A DNA stretch of 5,894 nt from Anaerolineales bacterium UBA6663. GTDB taxonomy: Bacteria > Chloroflexota > Anaerolineae > Anaerolineales > UBA6663. The DNA lies in the NCBI GenBank assembly GCA_002455335.1, contig DKKP01000069.1:9030-14923 (forward strand), given 5' to 3'. The translations under genes and the position numbers were made by a program. This document shows positions 1 through 5,679 of this stretch, in pieces; the stretch's first letter is position 1; each line of letters begins with the position of its first letter. Below the pieces are notes generated by a model, which had not been told where the DNA came from, searched no databases, and was given only the letters and a program-made list of their open reading frames with translations.

Positions 1-817
1 AGGGACGCGAGCGCTGGCGCAGCCAGTCGACCACTTCGCGCTTGCCCGAGGTATAGCCGCCCGACGCGCCGCCGAGCGCCTTGCCCAGCGTGCCGGTCAG
101 GATCTCGACCCGATCTCCGACGCCGGTGTGCTCGGGCGTGCCCCGCCCGGTCTCGCCGATAAAGCCTGTGGCGTGGCAGTCGTCGACCAGCACCACGGCG
201 TTGTACTTCTCGGCCAGCGTGCAGACGCCCTGCAGATTGGCGATGATTCCGTCCATTGAGAAGACGCCGTCGGTGGCGATTAACTTGAAGCGCGCGCCGT
301 CACGGTCCGCGATTTTGAGTTGGTCCTCGAGGTCGTCGAGGTTGCTGTTGGCGAAGCGATAGCGTCGGGCTTTGCACAAACGAACGCCGTCGATGATCGA
401 GGCGTGGTTGAGCGAGTCGGAGATGATCGCATCGTCTGGCCCAAGCAACGGCTCGAAGACGCCGCCGTTGGCGTCGAAGGCTGCGGCGAACAGGATGGCG
501 TCGTCCTTGCCCAGGAACCGCGCGAGCGCGCGTTCGAGCTGACGGTGCAGATCCTGTGTGCCGCAGATGAAGCGCACCGAAGACATGCCGAAACCGTGGG
601 TATCGAGCGCGCGGTGCGCGGCAGCGATGACCTCCGGGTGATCGGAAAGCCCCAGATAGTTGTTGGCGCACAGATTGAGCAGGGCGCGGCGGGAGCCGTT
701 GGCCTGGATCTCGATGCGCGGTCGTTGCGGCGTGACGATCAGGCGCTCCCGTTTGAGTAATCCCTCACGTTCGATTTCGGCCAGAGTCTGTTGAATGTGA
801 TCGAGAAAAGGGGTCAT
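1..817 (-). CDS. kbl: Glycine C-acetyltransferase (2-amino-3-ketobutyrate CoA ligase), 3' end cut by window edge
   Basis: This is a cytoplasmic PLP enzyme of the alpha-oxoamine synthase family. It interconverts 2-amino-3-ketobutyrate plus CoA with glycine plus acetyl-CoA, the second step of threonine breakdown after threonine dehydrogenase. I translated the minus strand from the ATG at 817-815 and obtained 272 residues, starting [10 protein letters not shown]. Visible landmarks are [10 protein letters not shown] (about 52-61), FDANGGVFE (114-122), [14 protein letters not shown] (133-146) with the PLP-stacking His138, DDCHATGF (212-219) with Asp212 and His215, and [10 protein letters not shown] with the Schiff-base Lys246. 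These lie two residues after the E. coli Kbl equivalents. Full-length family members are about 395-400 residues, so roughly 125 are off the left edge. The FDANGG and NHASIIDG motifs favour Kbl over BioF, although related synthases cannot be fully excluded. A GGAGA site lies 4 nt upstream of the start. No tdh lies on its 5' side; the 3' side is not visible. Confidence 0.93.
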   Translation of the reverse strand, partial: MTPFLDHIQQTLAEIEREGLLKRERLIVTPQRPRIEIQANGSRRALLNLCANNYLGLSDHPEVIAAAHRALDTHGFGMSSVRFICGTQDLHRQLERALARFLGKDDAILFAAAFDANGGVFEPLLGPDDAIISDSLNHASIIDGVRLCKARRYRFANSNLDDLEDQLKIADRDGARFKLIATDGVFSMDGIIANLQGVCTLAEKYNAVVLVDDCHATGFIGETGRGTPEHTGVGDRVEILTGTLGKALGGASGGYTSGKREVVDWLRQRSRP

Positions 818-821
818 TCGG

Positions 822-826
822 TCTCC
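822..826 (-). promoter_or_regulatory. Ribosome binding site of kbl
   Basis: Read on the minus strand this is GGAGA, ending 4 nt before the ATG at 817. It supports that start over any alternative upstream. Confidence 0.7.
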
Positions 827-846
827 GAAACGGACAGTCTGAAGTA

Positions 847-852
847 AGTATA
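847..852 (-). promoter_or_regulatory. Candidate -10 box for kbl
   Basis: Read on the minus strand the hexamer is TATACT, one mismatch from TATAAT, and would place the transcript start about 20-25 nt before the kbl ATG. No convincing -35 hexamer is found 16-18 bp upstream, where the sequence is GC-rich, and there is no TGn extension. It would need an activator or be weak. Treat it as a candidate only. Confidence 0.35.
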
Positions 853-965
853 CGCCGTTTGGGGGATATGGGCGGGAAACGATCGACTGTGAGGTGTGGG
901 ACGGCCGACGCCCACGCGGAACGCCAGCGCCTGCCATCCCGCATCTCACGCAAGAACCCAAAGCC

Positions 966-994
966 TTGACAGCGTCGCGCAGTCGGTGTACAAT
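966..994 (+). promoter_or_regulatory. Sigma-70 type promoter of the GntR-SPFH-ABC operon
   Basis: A perfect -35 hexamer TTGACA (966-971) is followed by a 17-bp spacer and TACAAT (989-994), one mismatch from the consensus -10. Transcription should begin near 1000-1002, giving a leader of about 30 nt before the ATG at 1031. It stands out as the best promoter match I found in the window, and the -10 lies within an inverted repeat, so it is probably strong but repressible. Confidence 0.85.
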
Positions 995-1009
995 TAGTTC
1001 AATTGTACA
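987..1009 (+). promoter_or_regulatory. Inverted-repeat operator, probably for the adjacent GntR/YtrA regulator
   Basis: TGTACAATT (987-995) and AATTGTACA (1001-1009) are exact reverse complements separated by 5 bp (AGTTC). The left arm covers the whole -10 box and the right arm covers the expected transcript start, so a bound dimer would block RNA polymerase. GntR-family operators are typically palindromic with GT...AC cores, and YtrA-group genes usually regulate their own operon; both are family knowledge. Additional CAATT copies at 1000-1004 and 1017-1021 could extend the site. Binding by this regulator is inferred from its position. Confidence 0.75.
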
Positions 1010-1030
1010 ACTCATTCAATTATTCTCGCC

Positions 1031-1438
1031 ATGCTGATCCATCTCGACGCGCGTAGCCGGGTGCCGATCTACACGCAGGTGGTCGAACAGGTCAAGACGA
1101 TGGTGGCGGCCGGGGCGCTCAAGCCCGGCGACCAATTGCCCACGGTTCGTCAGCTTGCGGCCGATCTGCGGATCAACTTCAACACGGTCGCGCGCGCCTA
1201 CCGCACGCTTCATGAAGAAGGCGTCCTGTCGACCCAGCAGGGCCGGGGGACGTATGTGCTCGATCAGCCTGTGCCGGATGTGGGAGAGCAGCGGAAGCTC
1301 AGGCGTGCCCGTCTGGCCGAATTGACCGACCGCTTCCTCGACGAAGCGGCGCGGCTCGGCTACGTGCCCGACGAGGTCCGCAAGAGTGTGGAGGGTGGGC
1401 TGATGGCCCAACGCGAGGAAAAGGGAGGTTCATCATGA
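1031..1438 (+). CDS. GntR-family transcriptional regulator, YtrA subfamily
   Basis: This 135-residue DNA-binding repressor is probably a dimer in the cytoplasm. The N-terminal winged helix-turn-helix runs from about 8 to 77: VPIYTQVVEQVK (11-22), LKPGDQLPTVRQLAADL (30-46), the recognition region INFNTVARAYRTLHEEG (48-64) and the wing QQGRGTYV (69-76). A short helical tail (about 83-120) replaces the large effector domain of FadR, HutC or MocR regulators, which is diagnostic of the YtrA group. Members usually sit first in operons with ABC transporters and repress them; known inducers include cell-envelope antibiotics in some Bacillus members. Here it is first in the operon, directly after the operator. 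No Shine-Dalgarno site is seen before its ATG (the upstream bases are pyrimidine-rich), so translation initiation may be modest. The common Pro in the NPNTV motif is Phe50 here. Confidence 0.92.
   Translation: MLIHLDARSRVPIYTQVVEQVKTMVAAGALKPGDQLPTVRQLAADLRINFNTVARAYRTLHEEGVLSTQQGRGTYVLDQPVPDVGEQRKLRRARLAELTDRFLDEAARLGYVPDEVRKSVEGGLMAQREEKGGSS
1423..1428 (+). promoter_or_regulatory. Ribosome binding site of the SPFH gene
   Basis: GGGAGG ends 6 nt before the ATG at 1435 and 9 nt before a second in-frame ATG at 1438. Both spacings work, so either Met may be used. The site lies inside the GntR coding sequence, which suggests coupled translation. Confidence 0.75.
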
Positions 1439-2436
1439 TGTCGGCGTTCAGGACTGCGATCACGGCCACAACGGCCGGGGCGAGCGACTCGGGCCGGGCG
1501 ACTTCAGGAGCGCAGCGGCAGGCCAACAGCGTCTCGCTGACCGTGTTCTTCGTCTTCCTGGTCATCGGCATTCTCTTCGCCATCGTCGGCACCAATGTCT
1601 ATGGGCTGACGGACGACATGGCCGGGCTGGGCGTGGCCGCGTTTGCGCTGATCGGCACGTACTTCCTCTTTGCGCTCAAGATCGCAAACCAATGGGAGAA
1701 GGCCGTCGTGCTGCGCTTCGGCAAGTTTCGCGGGCTGTACGGACCCGGGCTGTTCTGGGTTGTGCCGATCATGGACTCGGTCTCCTCCTGGATCGACAGT
1801 CGCACGATCGTCACGCCCTTTGCCGCGCAGAAGACCCTGACGCGCGACACAGTCCCGGTCGATGTCGATGCCGTGTTGTTCTGGGTGGTGTGGGACGCGC
1901 AGAAGGCGGCGCTCGAGGTCAAGGACTACGAAGCCGCGGTCGACTGGGCGGCGCAGACCGCGCTGCGCGACATCATCGGCAAGATGCTGTTGGCCGATCT
2001 ACTGGTGGGACGTGAGGCCATCGACCAGGAACTGCAGAAGATCATCGACGAGCGCACAACGCCCTGGGGCGTGAGCGTCACAAGCGTCGAGATCCGCGAT
2101 ATCGTCATCCCGCAGTCGCTGGAAGAGGCGATGAGCCGACAGGCGCAGGCCGAGCGTGAACGGCAGGCGCGCGTGATCCTGGGCGAGAGCGAGAAACAAA
2201 TCGCCGAGTCGTTTGCGCAGGCCTCAGAAGCCTACGCCGACAACCCGACCGCGCTACACCTGCGCGCCATGAACATGCTCTTCGAGGGCCTGAAGGACAA
2301 GGGCGCGCTCGTGATCGTGCCATCTTCGGCAGTCGATACGATGAACCTGGGCGGGATGGCGGGTCTTGTCTCGCTCGCGAAGGCTTCCGGTAGGGCAGGC
2401 CCGCTCTCAGCGAGCGAGACAACGACGCAGGGCTGA
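1435..2436 (+). CDS. SPFH/Band 7 domain protein of the slipin (stomatin-like) type
   Basis: This 333-residue membrane scaffold protein probably oligomerises and organises or protects membrane proteins, as stomatin, HflKC and flotillin relatives do. After a polar N-terminus (1-32) come two hydrophobic stretches, about 33-57 and 63-84. The Band 7 domain starts at QWEKAVVLRFGKF (86-98) with GPGLFWVVPIMD (103-114), continues through the TRDTVPVDVDAVLFW region, and ends near VEIRDIVIPQSLEEAM. A charged helix follows (SRQAQAERERQARVILGESE), then the slipin-like tail VPSSAVDTMNLGG. Length is slightly above the usual 250-320 residues because of the second hydrophobic segment and polar head. Its start overlaps the regulator's stop by 4 nt (ATGA). 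Slipins are often paired with NfeD proteins and a membrane serine protease; neither is present, but a different membrane protease lies two genes downstream. The family call is firm and the cellular role is inferred. Confidence 0.93.
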   Translation: MMSAFRTAITATTAGASDSGRATSGAQRQANSVSLTVFFVFLVIGILFAIVGTNVYGLTDDMAGLGVAAFALIGTYFLFALKIANQWEKAVVLRFGKFRGLYGPGLFWVVPIMDSVSSWIDSRTIVTPFAAQKTLTRDTVPVDVDAVLFWVVWDAQKAALEVKDYEAAVDWAAQTALRDIIGKMLLADLLVGREAIDQELQKIIDERTTPWGVSVTSVEIRDIVIPQSLEEAMSRQAQAERERQARVILGESEKQIAESFAQASEAYADNPTALHLRAMNMLFEGLKDKGALVIVPSSAVDTMNLGGMAGLVSLAKASGRAGPLSASETTTQG

Positions 2437-2479
2437 TCATTCGATTTGGCGGGCGCGACATCGCAGAAAGCAGGCGACG

Positions 2480-3157
2480 ATGGTGACCAGACGCATGGCA
2501 TGGCTCGTGGGTGGCCTGGTGTTGGGCATGGCGCTCCTGTCGCTCTTCTTCGACGTGATGGGGCTGATCGCATACGGCTTGATCGTCCTTGGCGTCTGGT
2601 CGAGCATCGCCGTCGTAGCGGTTTGGGCCGTGGCCTGGCTCCTCCAACTGGTCCGTGTGATTCGGCGTCGTTTTCGGCTTGGCCCCCCGCTCGTTGTGAC
2701 AGGGATGGCGATCTTGATCGGCGCCGTCGGCATCCTGGTGACGAACGTGGCGGTCCGCCCGGCTGTGTTGTCGTCGACCGAGCCCGCGCATCGCCAGCTG
2801 GCATATGCCTTCGACACGGATCAGGGCGATCGGTATGCGCTACGCTTTGTCGGCCTGAATGATCGCGACCAGGAGCGAGTGACGCTCGTGCTCGCGCTCA
2901 TCGAGCAGGGTGAAGTGCAGACCGCGGATGACAAGTTTCAGGCGGCCATGATCTTGCAGCACGGCACCGAGCCCGCACACTATGAACGCGCCTACCAACT
3001 GGCCCGTGACGCTGCCGAGGCCGGCCATGCCGAGTCCGAACAGCTCTGGAAGAACGCTTACGATCGCTGGATGCTCTCGACGGGTCGTGACCAGGTGTAT
3101 GGAACCCAAACGACGGTCCAGATGACGCTGTTTGGCGTCTCGATCGAGGACAAGTGA
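2480..3157 (+). CDS. Three-helix membrane protein with DUF6624-like C-terminal domain, function unknown
   Basis: This protein has 225 residues from the ATG at 2480. Three hydrophobic segments are visible: about 7-24, 26-58 (possibly one long or two short helices) and 70-92, with the basic patch RVIRRRFR (59-66) between them. The soluble C-terminal part (about 100-225) contains DKFQAAMILQHG (151-162), a helical YERAYQLARDAAEAGHAES (168-186) and YDRWMLSTGRDQVYGTQ (194-210). This arrangement, ending in DR-x-L...G-x-x-Q-x-YGTQ, resembles the DUF6624 family as I remember it; that family has no known activity. An open frame extends upstream to 2366 inside the SPFH gene, but its extra residues are arginine-rich and non-natural, so I chose the Met just before the first hydrophobic segment. 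The ribosome site is weak (AGG at 2472-2474); Met6 at 2495 is an alternative start. It lies 43 nt after the SPFH gene. Confidence 0.8.
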   Translation: MVTRRMAWLVGGLVLGMALLSLFFDVMGLIAYGLIVLGVWSSIAVVAVWAVAWLLQLVRVIRRRFRLGPPLVVTGMAILIGAVGILVTNVAVRPAVLSSTEPAHRQLAYAFDTDQGDRYALRFVGLNDRDQERVTLVLALIEQGEVQTADDKFQAAMILQHGTEPAHYERAYQLARDAAEAGHAESEQLWKNAYDRWMLSTGRDQVYGTQTTVQMTLFGVSIEDK

Positions 3158-3161
3158 TGTG

Positions 3162-3956
3162 ATGGTCGATCCCGTATTGTCAGTAACGTATTCCTTGAAT
3201 GCTGTGCTGATGATCGCGCTCCCGATCGTGGTCGGGATCGTGATCGTCCGCCGACTGAAGACTCGCTGGAGTCTGCTGGGGTGGGGCGCCCTGGCGTTCA
3301 TCGCCTCGCAGGGTCTGCGGCTGCCTTTGCTCTTCGGCCTGACGGCGCTGCTCCAGGGCCGCGACGTGATGTCGTCGGAGGTTGCCACGGTTTTCAACAT
3401 CGTCTTCCTCAGCTTGACGGCTGGCCTGTTCGAGGAGGGCGCGCGCTGGCTGGGCTATCGCTTCATCATTCGCGATGCGCGGCGCTGGGAGGATGCTGTG
3501 ACGTACGGGGCCGGCCACGGCGGCATCGAGGCGATCATCTTTGGCGTGCTCGCGGGCCTGACCCTTGTCAACATGGTCGTCCTCCGCGGGCTCGACCTGA
3601 CAACGCTGCCGATGACGGCCGAGCAGATGGAATTGACACGGGTTGGGGTCGAGGCCTTCTGGTCGGCGCCGTGGTATCTGACGATCCTTGGCGCTGTCGA
3701 GCGCGTCTTCGCGTTGACGTTACATATCACATTGTCGGCCATGGTGCTGCAGTGCTTCACGCGCAACAACCGCTGGTGGCTGGTGGCCGCGATGCTGTGG
3801 CACGCGCTCGCGAATATCGTGGGCGTCGGCGTAGCGCAGGCGGCCGGGCCGTTGGCGGCCGAGGGCGCGCTGGCGGTCGTCGCTCTGGTCAGCCTGGGCC
3901 TGCTCTTCTGGCTGCGTCGTCCGACGGTGACCGTGAACGCGGAGGTCGCCGCATGA
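3162..3956 (+). CDS. YhfC-family putative intramembrane metalloprotease
   Basis: This protein of 264 residues is mostly hydrophobic, with about seven membrane helices. Visible candidate catalytic residues sit in membrane segments: EEGAR (91-95; Glu91, Glu92, Arg95), GHGGIE (118-123; His119 and Glu123), His188 in TLHITLSA and His214 in WHALAN. An E-E-x-x-R motif followed by H-x-x-x-E and two later histidines is the pattern of the YhfC family, related to the CPBP/PrsW-type glutamic or metal-dependent membrane proteases that cut small membrane substrates or modify peptides. The ATG at 3162 follows the previous stop by 4 nt, with GAGGA at 3146-3150; GTG at 3159 is a possible alternative with better spacing, and the open frame itself reaches back to 3132. 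Its stop overlaps the ABC ATPase start (ATGA). The family call is good; protease activity has not been shown for most members. Confidence 0.87.
   Translation: MVDPVLSVTYSLNAVLMIALPIVVGIVIVRRLKTRWSLLGWGALAFIASQGLRLPLLFGLTALLQGRDVMSSEVATVFNIVFLSLTAGLFEEGARWLGYRFIIRDARRWEDAVTYGAGHGGIEAIIFGVLAGLTLVNMVVLRGLDLTTLPMTAEQMELTRVGVEAFWSAPWYLTILGAVERVFALTLHITLSAMVLQCFTRNNRWWLVAAMLWHALANIVGVGVAQAAGPLAAEGALAVVALVSLGLLFWLRRPTVTVNAEVAA
3941..3945 (+). promoter_or_regulatory. Ribosome binding site of the ABC ATPase gene
   Basis: A perfect GGAGG ends 7 nt before the ATG at 3953. It fixes the ATPase start, although the same frame stays open upstream to an ATG at 3281 inside the protease gene. Confidence 0.8.
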
Positions 3957-4894
3957 TCGACATCCACGGCTTGAGCAAGACCTTTCAGGGCGCGACCCGG
4001 GGTGCTGTGGTCGAGGCGGTCTCGGATTTGTCGCTCACGGTCGCGCAGGGCGAGGTCTTCGGCTTCCTCGGCCCCAACGGGGCCGGCAAGACCACCACGG
4101 TGCGCATGCTGTGCGCGCTGATCGCGCCCACGCGTGGCACCGCGACGGTCAACGGCCATGCGCTCGGCAGGGCGGATCAGGCGATCCGGCGCTCGGTCGG
4201 GATCCTGACCGAGACGCCGGGCCTCTACGATCGATTGAGCGCCGAGGCCAATCTCCGTCTGTTCGCCGAGCTGTACGATGTGGCCGACCCCGCGGCGGCG
4301 GTCAAGCGCTATCTTGGATTGTTGGGGCTGTGGGATCGGCGGCAGGACCCGGCCGGCAGCTTCTCAAAGGGCATGCGCCAAAAGCTGGCGATTGCACGGG
4401 CCCTGCTTCACGAGCCACGGGTGCTGTTCCTGGACGAGCCCACAAGTGGATTGGACCCTGAAGCGGCCCGGCTGGTGCGCGATTTCATCACCGAGCTGCG
4501 CGGCGAAGGCCGGACGATCTTCCTGACCACGCACAATCTCGACGAGGCCGATCGGCTGTGCGATCGGATCGGCATCTTCAAGACCCGGCTGTTGGCCGTC
4601 GATACGCCGGCCGCGCTCCGACGGACGTTGTTCGGGCGTCAGGTCGTCTTTCACCTGGCCCGGCTTGATCCGGCCTGGGTGACGGCCATCGGCGCGCTGC
4701 CGCGGGTCCAGGAGGCACACGCAGCCGGCGAGAAGCTTGTGGTGCGTCTCGAGACACCCGAGACGACCAATCCCATCATCGTTCGCGAGTTGATCGCGCT
4801 CGGCGCCGACATCCAGTTCGTGGGCGAGCTGCGACACTCGCTCGAAGACATCTATCTGCGCTTCGTCAACCACGATGCGGGGGGGCAGGCATGA
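3953..4894 (+). CDS. ABC transporter ATP-binding protein (CcmA/NatA-like exporter ATPase)
   Basis: This is a 313-residue ATPase that would power the ABC-2 permease encoded next. The motifs are complete: Walker A GPNGAGKTT (40-48), signature SKGMRQ (138-143), Walker B VLFLDEP (157-163) with catalytic Glu162, D-loop GLD (166-168) and switch His194. The Q-loop position reads LTETPGLY (85-92), with Glu87 where Gln is usual; I recall this variant in CcmA-like exporters. Residues after about 220 form a C-terminal extension (about 90 residues), ending HSLEDIYLRFVNHD, which is typical of NatA/DrrA-type ATPases working with separate permeases. The start is fixed by GGAGG 7 nt upstream and by the 4-nt overlap with the protease gene. 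The substrate cannot be told from sequence; relatives export ions, lipids, antibiotics or peptides. YtrA-regulated ABC systems commonly act on envelope-active compounds. Confidence 0.94.
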   Translation: MIDIHGLSKTFQGATRGAVVEAVSDLSLTVAQGEVFGFLGPNGAGKTTTVRMLCALIAPTRGTATVNGHALGRADQAIRRSVGILTETPGLYDRLSAEANLRLFAELYDVADPAAAVKRYLGLLGLWDRRQDPAGSFSKGMRQKLAIARALLHEPRVLFLDEPTSGLDPEAARLVRDFITELRGEGRTIFLTTHNLDEADRLCDRIGIFKTRLLAVDTPAALRRTLFGRQVVFHLARLDPAWVTAIGALPRVQEAHAAGEKLVVRLETPETTNPIIVRELIALGADIQFVGELRHSLEDIYLRFVNHDAGGQA

Positions 4895-5679
4895 AACACA
4901 TTCGCACCCTCATCGCCAAGGAGTGGGCCGAGGTCTTCAAGAACCGGATCGTCATCTTCACAGTCAGCGCGCTGCCGTTGCTGATGGCGCTCTTGCCGCT
5001 CGGCATCCTGCTCTCGACCGGCGGCGCGATGAGCATGGAAGGCGATGTCTCCGATCTGCCGCCTTCGATGCTCAAGGCCTGCGGCGCCATCGCGGTGGGT
5101 GACTGCTTCCAGATCTTTCTCCTCAACCAGTTCCTGCCGCTGTTCATGATGATGCCGCTCTTTATCCCGATCGCGATCGCGTCGTACAGCATCGTCGGCG
5201 AGAAGACCACGCGCAGCCTCGAGCCGCTGCTGGCGACGCCGATCACGACCGAGGAGCTCCTGGCCGGTAAGGCGTTGGCGGCGGTCATCCCGGCGGTGCT
5301 GGCGACCTGGGCTAGTTTTGCGGTCTTCCTGATCGGGCTGCCGCTGGTGGGCGCGAGCGGGCCGGCGCTGCTGACGGCGCTCAGCCCGACGTGGTTTGCG
5401 GCCACCTTTCTGGTCGGGCCGCTGGTCGCGGTGCTGGCCGTGATCTTCGCGCTGATGGTCTCGTCGCGGGTCAACGATCCGCGCACGGCCGAGCAGATCT
5501 CGGGTGCGCTGGTCGTGCCGGTGCTGGGGCTGGTCTTTGCGCAGTTGGCCGGCGTGTTGGTGCTCAACGTCCCTTTGATGTTGACCGTCGCGGCCGGGGT
5601 AGCCGTGATCGATGTGGTGCTCGTGTTCTTCGGCGCGCGGCTGTTTCAGCGCGAGGTGATCCTGACGCGATGGAAATGA
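4891..5679 (+). CDS. ABC-2 type transporter permease
   Basis: This 262-residue integral membrane partner of the preceding ATPase has about six membrane segments, estimated at 20-42, 78-102, 128-153, 168-191, 204-226 and 230-250. After a cytoplasmic amphipathic start (IRTLIAKEWAEVFKNR, 4-19) and the first helix comes an outside loop (43-75) containing Cys64 and Cys72. The cytoplasmic GEKTTRSLEPLLATPITTEE (103-122) matches the coupling segment of NatB/ABC-2 permeases, where E-x-x-x-x-S/T-x-E-x-L-L-x-x-P is recurrent. The ATG overlaps the ATPase stop (ATGA); a run of seven G residues (4879-4885) and AGG (4887-4889) provide the ribosome site. A homodimer with two ATPase subunits would form a complete exporter. 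The transported substrate is unknown. Confidence 0.92.
   Translation: MKHIRTLIAKEWAEVFKNRIVIFTVSALPLLMALLPLGILLSTGGAMSMEGDVSDLPPSMLKACGAIAVGDCFQIFLLNQFLPLFMMMPLFIPIAIASYSIVGEKTTRSLEPLLATPITTEELLAGKALAAVIPAVLATWASFAVFLIGLPLVGASGPALLTALSPTWFAATFLVGPLVAVLAVIFALMVSSRVNDPRTAEQISGALVVPVLGLVFAQLAGVLVLNVPLMLTVAAGVAVIDVVLVFFGARLFQREVILTRWK
5653..5661 (+). promoter_or_regulatory. Extended ribosome binding site of the last gene
   Basis: GAGGTGATC is complementary to nine bases of the common 16S rRNA 3' tail. It lies 8 nt before the ATG at 5670 and 14 nt before the in-frame ATG at 5676. The spacing favours 5670 as the start. Confidence 0.55.

Noticed and set aside
320..760. Plus-strand 146-codon open frame opposite kbl
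   Set aside because: Antisense shadow of kbl, which has full catalytic motifs on the minus strand.
825..860. AAACGG / CCGTTT 6-bp inverted repeat around the candidate kbl -10 box
   Set aside because: Arms are short and 21 bp apart, so chance occurrence is likely; no regulator is implied.
765..953. Minus-strand 62-codon open frame overlapping the kbl start
   Set aside because: It overlaps kbl in another frame, is Arg/Ser/Pro-rich and has no recognisable features. The space is better explained as the kbl leader and promoter.
2437..2479. Possible terminator or promoter in the 43-nt gap after the SPFH gene
   Set aside because: No hairpin with a T-run and no -35/-10 pair could be found, so read-through is assumed.
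2105..2817. Three overlapping minus-strand open frames opposite the SPFH and DUF6624-like genes
   Set aside because: Arg/Pro/Ser-rich shadows, each antisense to supported genes; no motif.
3281..3952. In-frame upstream extension of the ABC ATPase by 224 codons
   Set aside because: It lies wholly over the protease gene in another frame, its residues are Arg/Gly-rich and shadow-like, and GGAGG at 3941-3945 plus the family N-terminus fix the start at 3953.
3455..4159. Minus-strand open frame of 234 codons across the protease and ATPase genes
   Set aside because: Composition is low-complexity Ala/Arg/Ser/Thr with no recognisable motif, and it is antisense to two genes with clear family motifs. 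Long antisense frames are expected at this GC content.
4866..5567. Minus-strand open frame of 233 codons opposite the permease
   Set aside because: Ser/Ala/Thr-rich shadow of a membrane protein gene; no motif.
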